The notes below the pieces were generated by a model. That model had not been told where the DNA came from, ran no database searches, and saw only the letters and a program-made list of their open reading frames with translations. Made by a program: the position numbers and the translations under genes. A DNA stretch of 64,000 nucleotides from VYFG01 sp965203365 (GTDB lineage Bacteria; Pseudomonadota; Gammaproteobacteria; Arenicellales; Poriferihabitantaceae), in NCBI GenBank assembly GCA_965203365.1, contig OZ241878.1, positions 1,178,001 through 1,242,000 on the forward strand, in the 5' to 3' direction. Position 1 is the first letter of the stretch. Each line of letters starts with the position of its first letter. Below, piece by piece: positions 27,122-35,500 of this stretch.

Positions 27122-28681
27122 TCATACGGCGAGACGGATAGGGTACTGTTGCCGAATCCTTTCGTCCATCTCTGATCCCACATACCGAGGATAATATGTC
27201 TTCAGGATCTCACTGGTGATGGATCGACTCCGTTGAAAGAGATCCGTGGATCCCTGTTGTTCCCAAGCATCCGTCGGATTACGTGAGATCAGTGCCGGCT
27301 CGGGGTAAAGATATTCGGTTTCCATATATTTCATGGTCTGATCATGTCCCAGAAAATGCCCGGGGTCAATGACCGATTCACGGATCACATCAATCGACAG
27401 GGTCTCATCGCTCACCTCAATGCCCCGGGTGGCCCGTGACACCATGCCCAGGATTTCGTTGTCAATGACCAGAGACTCGAAACTGCAACCCATCAGGCTC
27501 CCCATCATGCCCGCCGCCTCGCACACGCGGTTGGCACCGGCCATGGAGGCGAGGGCGAGGGTAATCCCTTTTTCGAAACCATGCTGCACATCCGGGACCT
27601 TGGCGTCCGTCATGCCGGCCGCCACCGAGTTGGGTAAATCATAGTAACTCCCCATTTGTACCGCTGCGGCGGAGAGCAATGCTTCTTCGCCACTTCCACC
27701 TGAGAACGACCCAGTCCGAAGATCGGTGATGAAAGGCCATGCTGCAAACGCCATCGGGCAACCGGGTCGGATCAGGTTGACCACCACCAAACAGGCCAAG
27801 GTTTCCGCAATCACCTGAGCCAGAATGCCGGCCAACGGAGCGGGGGCCGTGGCTCCACTTTGGGGGGCCACGGCCAGATCGCTGGTCAAGCCCAGTCGAC
27901 TCGCTTCGATCATCACTTCCAGATTCGATCGGCCGAAACGTAGGGGCGAGACAATGGGACAACCGCCAAAAATGGCAAAGGGTTCTTTGACAAACCGCCC
28001 TTGCCCACCCAGGACCATATCAAACATTTCGATCGCTGGACGGACACTGGACGCTTGACGAAAAGCGAAACACAAGGGTTTCTCAGTGCCCAGAATCATG
28101 GCATACGGTACATTGATATCATGTTCGAAGTCGTCGGTCACATCGGTAGGGACGACGGTATCTCCCACCATGTGAATATGTTCCAGTTTGTCGGTCAGAC
28201 GGGTAAAGTCGTAGATGTCTCGCAAGGTCGAAGCGCGATAGGTTCTCGTCTCGGCATCAAATGTGGTGACGGCAGAACCGGAGGTGGCGAAGTACACCCT
28301 TGACCCACTGCACTCCATGTCATCACGGCCCTTGCGCCCCCCTCGGGCATGGACCACAAAACTGCGAGCGGCGTTGCCAATGATGTCTTCCACCACCACC
28401 CTGGAAAAACATATTCGCCCGTGTTCATTCAGGTAGCCACCCCTGTCCAGCACAGCATCCAGCAATTCCGGTATAGGGTCACCGATACCGATCGTTTCCA
28501 GAATCTCCAGTGCCGCCTGATGGACCCGCTCCATGTCGGCATCACTCAACGGTCGATATCGGCCACCGGTGATGCCGGGCCAAATGGCAGGAGAACGGGT
28601 CACTGACTGCCGTTTTTTGTGACGAGAATGGCGGCCACCTCCACGCACAGTCGCGGGCTTTACTTCGGGTTTTACTTGCAC
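27122..28681 (-). CDS. MttB-family methyltransferase, non-pyrrolysine (paralogue 2)
   Basis: A 519-residue trimethylamine-methyltransferase-superfamily protein: RPLSDADMERVHQAALEILE near residue 45, LAVAPQSGATAPAPLAGILA in the core, and a C-terminal helical end (YYPRYVGSEMDERI). No in-frame TAG. It is clearly more divergent from the other two paralogues than they are from each other (the conserved GxxTSNVDMxxGAP stretch is not present). The start is GTG 28681, three bases after the stop of a chimeric frame that holds the remains of another gene. That suggests it was once downstream of a regulator or enzyme lost to transposition. Substrate unknown. Confidence 0.8.
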   Translation of the reverse strand: MQVKPEVKPATVRGGGRHSRHKKRQSVTRSPAIWPGITGGRYRPLSDADMERVHQAALEILETIGIGDPIPELLDAVLDRGGYLNEHGRICFSRVVVEDIIGNAARSFVVHARGGRKGRDDMECSGSRVYFATSGSAVTTFDAETRTYRASTLRDIYDFTRLTDKLEHIHMVGDTVVPTDVTDDFEHDINVPYAMILGTEKPLCFAFRQASSVRPAIEMFDMVLGGQGRFVKEPFAIFGGCPIVSPLRFGRSNLEVMIEASRLGLTSDLAVAPQSGATAPAPLAGILAQVIAETLACLVVVNLIRPGCPMAFAAWPFITDLRTGSFSGGSGEEALLSAAAVQMGSYYDLPNSVAAGMTDAKVPDVQHGFEKGITLALASMAGANRVCEAAGMMGSLMGCSFESLVIDNEILGMVSRATRGIEVSDETLSIDVIRESVIDPGHFLGHDQTMKYMETEYLYPEPALISRNPTDAWEQQGSTDLFQRSRSITSEILKTYYPRYVGSEMDERIRQQYPIRLAV

Positions 28682-28684
28682 TCT

Positions 28685-28848
28685 TTACCTTGTTCTCGAA
28701 TTTGCGGTATTGAAACCAATGACTTCCAACGTAAACTCTTCAACATAATCAATGAGGTGGGAAACCGCATAGCTGGCTACCTCCTGATCGGATTTCGCGA
28801 CGGCCAGTGCGACAGCGGCATGCGTTTCATATCTCCGTATTGCTCCTC
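28685..28848 (-). pseudogene. C-terminal remnant of a former upstream gene (possibly GntR/FCD-type)
   Basis: After the IS30 tip the AbiEii frame continues with RRYETHAAVALAVAKSDQEV, ASYAVSHLIDYVEEF and a short tail, ending three bases before mttB paralogue 2. The pattern, a helix with spaced H/A/D residues followed by a Hx(V/I)xxxxEF helix, resembles the end of GntR-family FCD domains. The fragment is too short to be sure. It is likely the 3' end of a gene once in operon with mttB. Confidence 0.35.
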
Positions 28849-29806
28849 CCACTTCAGAGTGGCACGGGGGAGTCCCCGAACCCCCCGGATTGGCTGGCTT
28901 CCCGGATTTAGCGGGAATTGCTGCATGTTTGCGCGGGTTGGATTGTTTGAGTTTGCGAATATTCTGGGGCTTCCATTTCACCGCTGGCATGTCCTTGAGT
29001 GTGGGAAATGGCAGCAATTGCCAGTCGGGTTCGCCCGCTTTCAGGCTGAGAAGGAAATCTCGCTCATCCCTCGTCAGGCTTACCGGTAACTCTCTGAATA
29101 GCCAGTCCCTTGTTTCTTCCAACATCTCAAGGCTGACGTCGTCTCGCGTCATGCCGACGAAATCATTGCGATAGGTGGTCTCAAGCGGTTGCGGGTTTGG
29201 CGTCAGGATTTCGTTGATGGGGCGATTGTGGCCGGCGACATAGGCGACGAACGCTTGGCGTACTTCAGCGGTCAGCCCCTCATTCTGCCGCAGCAGAAGG
29301 CAATCGAACCAATCGCGCGGATGCTGGCGGTCCATCGCGGCGACGAACTTGCCGCCATAGAGTTCCGCGGGTGCCAGGACCGGTAGTTTGAGCGCACGTT
29401 TGAATTCGTCTGCTGCCAGCGCGCAGAGTTCGGTCGGGCGCACGGGGTGAAGAGTGCCACGCCCGACCGGGTTGGCTTCGACTTTGACCTCGGGAAGACC
29501 CTGGCGCACAAAAAGCCTGATATCGCCCATGCCGGTTGCTGCCTGCCTCCTGACGGAAAAGCCGCGCTGTTTCAGATCGGTTGCCGCCCTGTTCAGCGCT
29601 TCGGATATGGCGGTCAGCGCCTCCTCACGCGGCTGATTGGCGTGGACATAGACCACGTCGATGTCGACCGAGAGCCGGGGCATGTCGCGGTGAAAGAGGT
29701 TGATGGCGGTGCCACCCTTCATCGCGAATTCCGTGCCTCGAAAGATGAAGGGTGCGACATCAAGCAGTAGCTGCACGGTCTCCCGATAGCGTTGGTCCAT
29801 GTTCAT
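28685..29806 (-). CDS. AbiEii-type nucleotidyltransferase toxin with chimeric C-terminus (AbiE locus 3)
   Basis: A 373-residue reading frame. The first 310 or so residues are a normal AbiEii toxin: FAMKGGTAINLFHRDMPRLS followed by VDIDVVY (nucleotidyltransferase GG-S/T and DxD motifs), then ELYGGKFVAAMDRQHPRDWF. AbiEii toxins transfer nucleotides to targets such as tRNA acceptor ends. From about residue 312 the frame passes through an IS30 tip (encoding TPPCHSEV) and into the remnant of another gene, so the last 60 residues are foreign. The start overlaps the antitoxin stop by four bases. This is the only AbiE toxin in the window without a stop or shift in its catalytic part. Confidence 0.85.
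   Translation of the reverse strand: MNMDQRYRETVQLLLDVAPFIFRGTEFAMKGGTAINLFHRDMPRLSVDIDVVYVHANQPREEALTAISEALNRAATDLKQRGFSVRRQAATGMGDIRLFVRQGLPEVKVEANPVGRGTLHPVRPTELCALAADEFKRALKLPVLAPAELYGGKFVAAMDRQHPRDWFDCLLLRQNEGLTAEVRQAFVAYVAGHNRPINEILTPNPQPLETTYRNDFVGMTRDDVSLEMLEETRDWLFRELPVSLTRDERDFLLSLKAGEPDWQLLPFPTLKDMPAVKWKPQNIRKLKQSNPRKHAAIPAKSGKPANPGGSGTPPCHSEVGGAIRRYETHAAVALAVAKSDQEVASYAVSHLIDYVEEFTLEVIGFNTANSRTR
28849..28870 (+). mobile_element. Solo IS30 tip (about 21 bp)
   Basis: CCACTTCAGAGTGGCACGGG (then G) is identical to the outer tip of the IS30 elements. Nothing else of the element remains on either side. It marks the left junction of AbiE locus 3. Confidence 0.65.
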
Positions 29807-30525
29807 ATCTTTATCGTGCCGGACGCATGGCGTCGCACATATGGCGTTGCTGATCCTGTGTGGATGTGGGTGGGATCGAGTTCATCCAGAACGGGCAGGG
29901 CTGCCTGTCCGGCCAGCGCCAGGAAAAGCCGCACCGCCTTAACGCTGCGGCTGGATTCCAGCAACGGCTGCATCAGCGGAGCGCGGAGGCCGAAGAGGCT
30001 TTCGACGAGATGGGTGGCATCTTCCTCGGATTGATGCTGCGGAACGCCCCACAGCATTTCCAGAACGGCGCGCTCCGGCTCCGCAATGCACAGAGCGGGC
30101 AGGTCGTGCCAAGGGGCTATACCGAGGTTCGGATCGTCAAAGAGATGCCGTCGCCGCACAGTGAGCGAGAAGTGCGCCTGCATCCAGTCTGGCAGGCGCA
30201 ACGGGCTTTCCGTGAAAAGTTCCGTATCCGACCTATGGGCGAGGTTATGTTGATAGCCATGCCAAGCGAGCGCCGTCTTGCCCCCAACATGGAAGGCGCC
30301 ATGAAATGCGCCGGGCAAGGCTGCCAGCGAAAGCCGCATTTCCGGCTCATCTCCGGTGCGCAGGAACCAGCCATGCCCAAGCCGCGTGAGCCAACCTGCT
30401 TGAACGTAATGATACGCCAACTGCGCCGACACGCCCTGTTCGGCAAGCCAAGCCGCCGTCAGCGGCTGACTCGGTCGGGTGCGCATCAGCACCTGTTTCA
30501 GAAGTCCGTATCGATCTAAAGCCAT
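29803..30525 (-). CDS. AbiEi-type antitoxin/regulator (AbiE locus 3)
   Basis: A 240-residue protein. The N-terminal winged-helix part (LTAAWLAEQGVSAQLAYHYV, AGWLTRLGHGWFLRTGDEPE) is followed by an AbiEi C-terminal domain with LPALCIAEPERAVLEMLWGV. It is a different AbiEi subtype from those of loci 1 and 2. It precedes and overlaps the toxin gene (ATGA), as expected of an autoregulated antitoxin. It is intact. A strong extended -10 promoter and an 18-nt direct repeat lie just upstream and could be its operator. Confidence 0.85.
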   Translation of the reverse strand: MALDRYGLLKQVLMRTRPSQPLTAAWLAEQGVSAQLAYHYVQAGWLTRLGHGWFLRTGDEPEMRLSLAALPGAFHGAFHVGGKTALAWHGYQHNLAHRSDTELFTESPLRLPDWMQAHFSLTVRRRHLFDDPNLGIAPWHDLPALCIAEPERAVLEMLWGVPQHQSEEDATHLVESLFGLRAPLMQPLLESSRSVKAVRLFLALAGQAALPVLDELDPTHIHTGSATPYVRRHASGTIKI

Positions 30526-30573
30526 GCTGTATATTTATGCATTTTGGAGTGGAGTCAAGAAGAATATTTCACA

Positions 30574-30582
30574 ATTATACCA
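30574..30582 (-). promoter_or_regulatory. Extended -10 promoter of AbiE locus 3
   Basis: On the minus strand the sequence TGGTATAAT is a perfect extended -10 (TGnTATAAT), 49 bp before the antitoxin start. No good -35 is needed with such a box. Near-identical stretches (CATG-C-TATAT-TTTATGC type) at about 30523-30540 and 30593-30611 flank it and may be repressor sites. Confidence 0.5.
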
Positions 30583-30616
30583 AAATATAAAGCATGGCTA
30601 TATGTTTATGCCCTAC

Positions 30617-30704
30617 TAGTGTCTGGCAGAAAACGCCTCTTTTTCTGGCGACCCGGCTCAGTCCGCCGCCAGTTCCCCCAGCCAGGCCATCGGTAACATC
30701 GATC
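30617..30704 (+). mobile_element. Solo end of the ISNCY-type element (88 nt)
   Basis: It begins TAGTGTCTGGCAGAAAACGC and is nearly identical for about 87 nt to the right end of the element at 39186-41022 (reverse orientation). It is cut at ...ATCGAT by the left tip of IS30 copy 2. The junction position matches that at 4598-4684 within one base. Confidence 0.75.
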
Positions 30705-32064
30705 CCCCGTGCCACTCTAGAAGTGCAACACTTGGCCCCGTCGCCTGATCGCTTGAGTTAGGCGGATGGCAGCGGGCCAGATGATGGCAGACAATCTCAG
30801 TTTACCAATCAACGGAGAAGGGCCATGCCGACTGGCAACCACCCCCTGACCCACCCGGAAAGATCGCCCATTTTCGCGCTCCAGTCCACTGGTCGATCCC
30901 AGCGACCGATGACTGAGCAGCTCGGACGGGACGTTAGCCCGATTTCCTGGGAGCTGTCCCGCCATCGCGGACAGCGGGGGGATCGACCTCAGCCCGCCCA
31001 GGGGAAGGCGACGAGCCGACGCCGGGCCGCCTCGGCCGGGCCCTGGAAGATAACCCCCGAGTGCTGGCGGTGACGGAGGAGTGGTTGCGGGAAGGCTGGA
31101 GCCCAGAACCCATCGCGGGCCGGTCTCGACAGCAAGGGGAAGGGATGACCGGTCGAGAGTGAATCGATCAGTCCATCCGGGCGGACCGACCGGTGGGGGG
31201 AGACGGGTACCGGTGCCTGCGTCTCCGGGGGAAGCAGCCGAACGGGCGGGGAGGGCGACCTGCGGGACGCGGTCACCTTCCCGGTCGGGTAGACATCGCC
31301 GAACACCCGTTGATCGTGGAGGCCAAGGGCCGGATTGGGGACTGGGAGCTTGACCTGATCATGGGGGTGAAGCACCGGGGAGCCTGGATTTCCTGGGGAG
31401 ATCGGGCCTCGAAGTTCATGGGGCTGATCGGGGTAGCCGGGAAGACGGCGGCGGCCGTGACTGAAGCCATTGTCCGGCGAATGGCCCCGATTCGGGACCG
31501 GGTGTACACGGGCACGGCGGACCACGGCCAGGAGTTTGCCGGGCACCGAGAGATTGCGGCCGCCCTGGAAGCCGACTTGGATTTTGCCACTCCGGACCAT
31601 TCCTGGGAGCGGGGCCTGAACGAGCACCCCCACGGCTTGGTCCGCCAGTCCTTTCCGAAGGGAACGGACTTCCGTCAGGTGACGGCCTCTCAGGTCCAGG
31701 CGGTGGAAGAGCGGATCAACCGCCGGCCCCACCAGGTCCTGGGGGTTCGAACCCCTCAAGAGGTCTTCACCGCCGTCGCCCCGCCCTGAAGGCGGTCATT
31801 CCTCCCCCCTCCCCTGCCTTTCCAGAAGCCCGTGTTCGACGGGCAGGGTCCCGCTCGGCCGAAGTCAGCCTGACACGGCCCGAGCGGGCCCTTGCGTCGT
31901 GAAATCGCCTCGGTCAGACTCCCTGGCGTCGAGAGGGATGCCATCAATGACCGACATCAGTTCCTGGGAGAGCTGAATTGTCCGGTTGCCGCCACTCCCT
32001 TCCTTCGGGGGATGCCCTCATGCCGGGAGCGGGGCGAGTGTGGCACTTCAGACTGGAAGTGGGG
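30705..32064 (+). mobile_element. IS30-family element, copy 2 (degenerate)
   Basis: About 1.36 kb, in the same orientation as copy 1 and with the same atypical right end (GGCACTTCAGACTGGAAGTG). The 3' half of the transposase region is identical to copy 1 over roughly 420 bp, while the 5' half is much more diverged. The transposase is broken. Confidence 0.85.
30825..31789 (+). pseudogene. IS30-family transposase, frameshifted (copy 2)
   Basis: The N-terminal part (MPTGNHPLTHPERSPIFALQ, SWELSRHRGQRGDRPQ) shifts frame and stops near 31073. The C-terminal 198 codons from 31193 are open, including the whole catalytic region (VEAKGRIGDWELDLIMG, TADHGQEFAGH, HSWERGLNEHPHGL). The frame between is interrupted, so no complete protein is made. 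This copy retains the middle junction RPL-IVEAKGR that is broken in copies 1 and 4. Confidence 0.85.
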
Positions 32065-32123
32065 GTATATTAAGGTGCACTGAGCGTAGTGTGACGTAAG
32101 TGAGGATATCGCGATTATTGTGA

Positions 32124-32168
32124 CTCATAACCTGAAGGTCGCAGGTTCAAATCCGGTCCCCGCAACCA
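32124..32168 (+). other. 3' half of initiator tRNA (fMet), probable attachment-site remnant
   Basis: The 45 nt from the anticodon loop (CTCATAA, anticodon CAT) through the T arm (GGTTCAAATCC) to the 3' CCA closely match the 3' half of gammaproteobacterial tRNA-fMet (CTCATAACC-GAAGGTCG...CCCCGCAACCA). No D arm, 5' anticodon stem or 5' acceptor strand precedes it. A break inside the anticodon loop is typical for tyrosine-recombinase att sites in tRNA genes. It cannot function as a tRNA. Confidence 0.75.
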
Positions 32169-32173
32169 CCACA

Positions 32174-32206
32174 AGCCCCTGAAAACACCGATGTTTTCGG
32201 GGGCTT
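32174..32206 (+). terminator. Strong hairpin terminator after tRNA remnant
   Basis: Arms 32174-32187 and 32192-32205 pair over 14 bp (one G-U) around a CCGA loop, followed by a weakly T-rich run (TTCGTCGTTTCT). It sits where the native tRNA terminator would be. The 32207-32558 stretch that follows has no gene I can support, apart from a faint minus-strand integrase-like motif near 32241-32295. Confidence 0.6.
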
Positions 32207-32588
32207 CGTCGTTTCTGGGAACCGATCATTTGGTCCTTCGTCAACACATGGTCGACACGGACACGCATCGTGGTCGAGGACATGCCGAGAAGCCGGGGAC
32301 ATTCGTCCGGGCGGGCTGTGGAGCCTCCGGGCAGATCAGGGACAATGGGCACCGACGATCCCCGGATACCGATTACCGAAGGCTTCCGAGCTACCGCCGA
32401 CTGACGGTCCCATGGTTCTTCCGTACGAATACAGCCGGGCAGGCTTCGACGGAGTGGGCGGTTTGCAATCGGTGTCCGAATCGGCTAGGATTGAAGGATG
32501 GTGAATATCCAAACTCATCGTACGAGCACAAGGGCAGCTTCTTGCGCGGTGCGGCGGTGTGCGCCCACGCACGATTGTTAGTACTGAC

Positions 32589-35500
32589 ATGACAAACAGA
32601 GTAGTGTCTACTACCCCCCCCCCCCCCCCCCCCGAGGATTCAGCCTCCGGGCACGGGGCTGATCCGGTGGGCACCCCAAGGAGACCCGCCCGCCGCCTGA
32701 GCGCGGCGCTTGCTGCCTTCCTGCTGCTGACCCTCGCCGCCGCCCTCGCGCCCCAGGCCGCGCAGGCGCAGACGCCTGTGGTACCGGTTTTGAGCGCCAC
32801 GGCGGGCGATGGGCAGGTCACGCTGACCTGGACGCCCGACAGTAACAATAATTTTCCGCCTACCGTAGGCACCACTTTTGAGAGATGGCATTATCAGCAG
32901 AAGTCGGGCGGCGGCAACTTCGGCGGCTGGTTGGGCATGAGCACCAACAGGGCAACCCGGACCCACACGGTAACAGGGCTGACAAACGGCACCGCCTACA
33001 CATTCAAGGTGCGGGCTTCCTATACAGGGCCGGGCGGCGGTGCTGTCTCGGGTGTGTCCAACGAAGTCACCGCCACCCCGACAGGCGCCGCCGCGCCGGT
33101 GCTGACCGTGGCCACTTCCACCTCCCTGACCAGCGGTTCGAAGATCGACCTGACCTGGACCCATGCCGGAACGAGTGTCTCCGACTTCGTCAGCGGCGCC
33201 GCCTCTTTTTACCATTGGGAAGCCTCCCATCGCCTCAAGGGGGCCACCGACTGGACGCTATGGAGCAATCCTTCCCAGGCCGGGGGGACGGCCCGGCGGA
33301 CGGCGTCGTTCGTCACCGGCGACCGTTATCCGAACGGGGCGGTGGTGCAGGTGCGGGTTCGAGCGAGGGGAACCGCCAGCAACAACGCCTCGGTCTACGG
33401 TCCCTGGTCGAACACCCGTGAGGTCACCTACCAGAACGACGACCTGTCCGCCCTGACCCTCGTCGGGGCGCCGGTGACGGTGACACAGAATGCGACGGCC
33501 ACCTACACGGTGGCGCTGACCAAGGCCTATGCGGGCACGCTCCGGATCACCAGCGGCGCCACCGGCAAGGCGACGGTGGAGCCGGCGACCCTGACTTTCA
33601 CCACGGGCAACTACAACACGGCGCAGACGGTGACGGTGACCGGGGTCGCAGCGGGGCAGGCGACCATCAACCACGCCTTCCGCCTGACGGGCGCCAGCGC
33701 GGACGCGATCCCGGATGCGGGCACGGTGAGCGTGACCGTGGAGGCCCCCGCCGCCGCGCCGGTGCTGACCGTGGCCACTTCCACCTCCCTGACCAGCGGT
33801 TCGAAGATCGACCTGACCTGGACCCATGCCGGAACGAGTGTCTCCGACTTCGTCAGCGGCGCCGCCTCTTTTTACCATTGGGAAGCCTCCCATCGCCTCA
33901 AGGGGGCCACCGACTGGACGCTATGGAGCAATCCTTCCCAGGCCGGGGGGACGGCCCGGCGGACGGCGTCGTTCGTCACCGGCGACCGTTATCCGAACGG
34001 GGCGGTGGTGCAGGTGCGGGTTCGAGCGAGGGGAACCGCCAGCAACAACGCCTCGGTCTACGGTCCCTGGTCGAACACCCGTGAGGTCACCTACCAGAAC
34101 GACGACCTGTCCGCCCTGACCCTCGTCGGGGCGCCGGTGACGGTGACACAGAATGCGACGGCCACCTACACGGTGGCGCTGACCAAGGCCTATGCGGGCA
34201 CGCTCCGGATCACCAGCGGCGCCACCGGCAAGGCGACGGTGGAGCCGGCGACCCTGACTTTCACCACGGGCAACTACAACACGGCGCAGACGGTGACGGT
34301 GACCGGGGTCGCAGCGGGGCAGGCGACCATCAACCACGCCTTCCGCCTGACGGGCGCCAGCGCGGACGCGATCCCGGATGCGGGCACGGTGAGCGTGACC
34401 GTGGAGGCCCCCGCCGCCGCGCCGGTGCTGATCTCCGACCCTGACAAGCGTGTGACGGCGGGGGCCGGGGGCACGGTGGTGGTGTGCTACAACCTGCTGT
34501 CGGTGGCCTATGACGGCACCACCTATCTGGAGAAGCGCACGGGCCGGACCGCCGTGCCGGCGCACAGTGCGCTCAAGGACCCCACCAACGGCGTGTCGAT
34601 CACGCAGGCGCCCGCCGTCATCAGTGCCCAGGTCGTCGGCACCGGCAACGTCAACTTCGATCCCTGCGCCACGGTGGGCCCCGGCACGCACACCGTCACC
34701 TGGGAATGGAATGGTCCTGACGGCACCGCCTCGAAGGGGACGACCTCGACCACGTTCACGGTCGTCGAAGCCCCGAGCACGAAGACCCTCGCGCTGTCGG
34801 CGACTTCGACCCGGATCACCGAGGGGGATTCCGGCCACACGGACGTCACCGTCACCATCACGCTCGGCGAGCCGGCACCCGAGGACTTCACGGCCCTGAT
34901 CTCCGCTGCCGGCGATCCGGGCACGGCGACGGAACCCACGAAATCGCAGGACGCCTGCGAGCCGCCGCTGCAACCGGCGGATACGGATTGGTGCTTTCTG
35001 TTGGACAGCGCCGCCGTCGCCATTGCCGAGGGCGAGACCGAGGAAACCGTCAAGATCCGGATTCTCGGCGATACCCGGGACGAAAGCAACGAAACCATCA
35101 TCCTGCATGTTTCCTCCGAGGAGCCGGGCTGGACCCGGGATGCCACCCTCACGCTGACCATCGTCGACGACGACGGGGTCACCAGCCCCGCGGCCCCGCC
35201 CGGCTTCAGGGCTTCGGCGGGCGACCGGCAGGTGACGTTGAACTGGAACGACCCGAACGACGCGACCATCACCGGCTACCAACTGCGCTACGCCAAGACG
35301 GGCGTACGGGGCAACGCGGCCTGGGCCCCGATCCCCGGTTCCGGCATCCGCACCCTGACCTACACGGTGAGGAACCTCGACAACGACGCCGAGTACAGTT
35401 TCCGGGTGCGGGCGGTGAACAGCGCCGGCAACGGGACCGCCACGACCTGGGTGACGGCGACGCCGACAGAGGAGAGTTCCGCCGGGGTGACGGTGTCGAC

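Noticed and set aside
32124..32168. Intact tRNA-Met/fMet gene
   Set aside because: The upstream sequence cannot form the D arm, the 5' anticodon stem or the acceptor stem, so only the 3' half is present.
32125..32352. Minus-strand open frame of 75 codons ending in GTGFEPATFRL
   Set aside because: This C-terminal phrase is the well-known false protein read antisense through the T arm of a tRNA. The frame overlaps the tRNA-fMet remnant and is not a gene, although its middle part may hold integrase-like residues.
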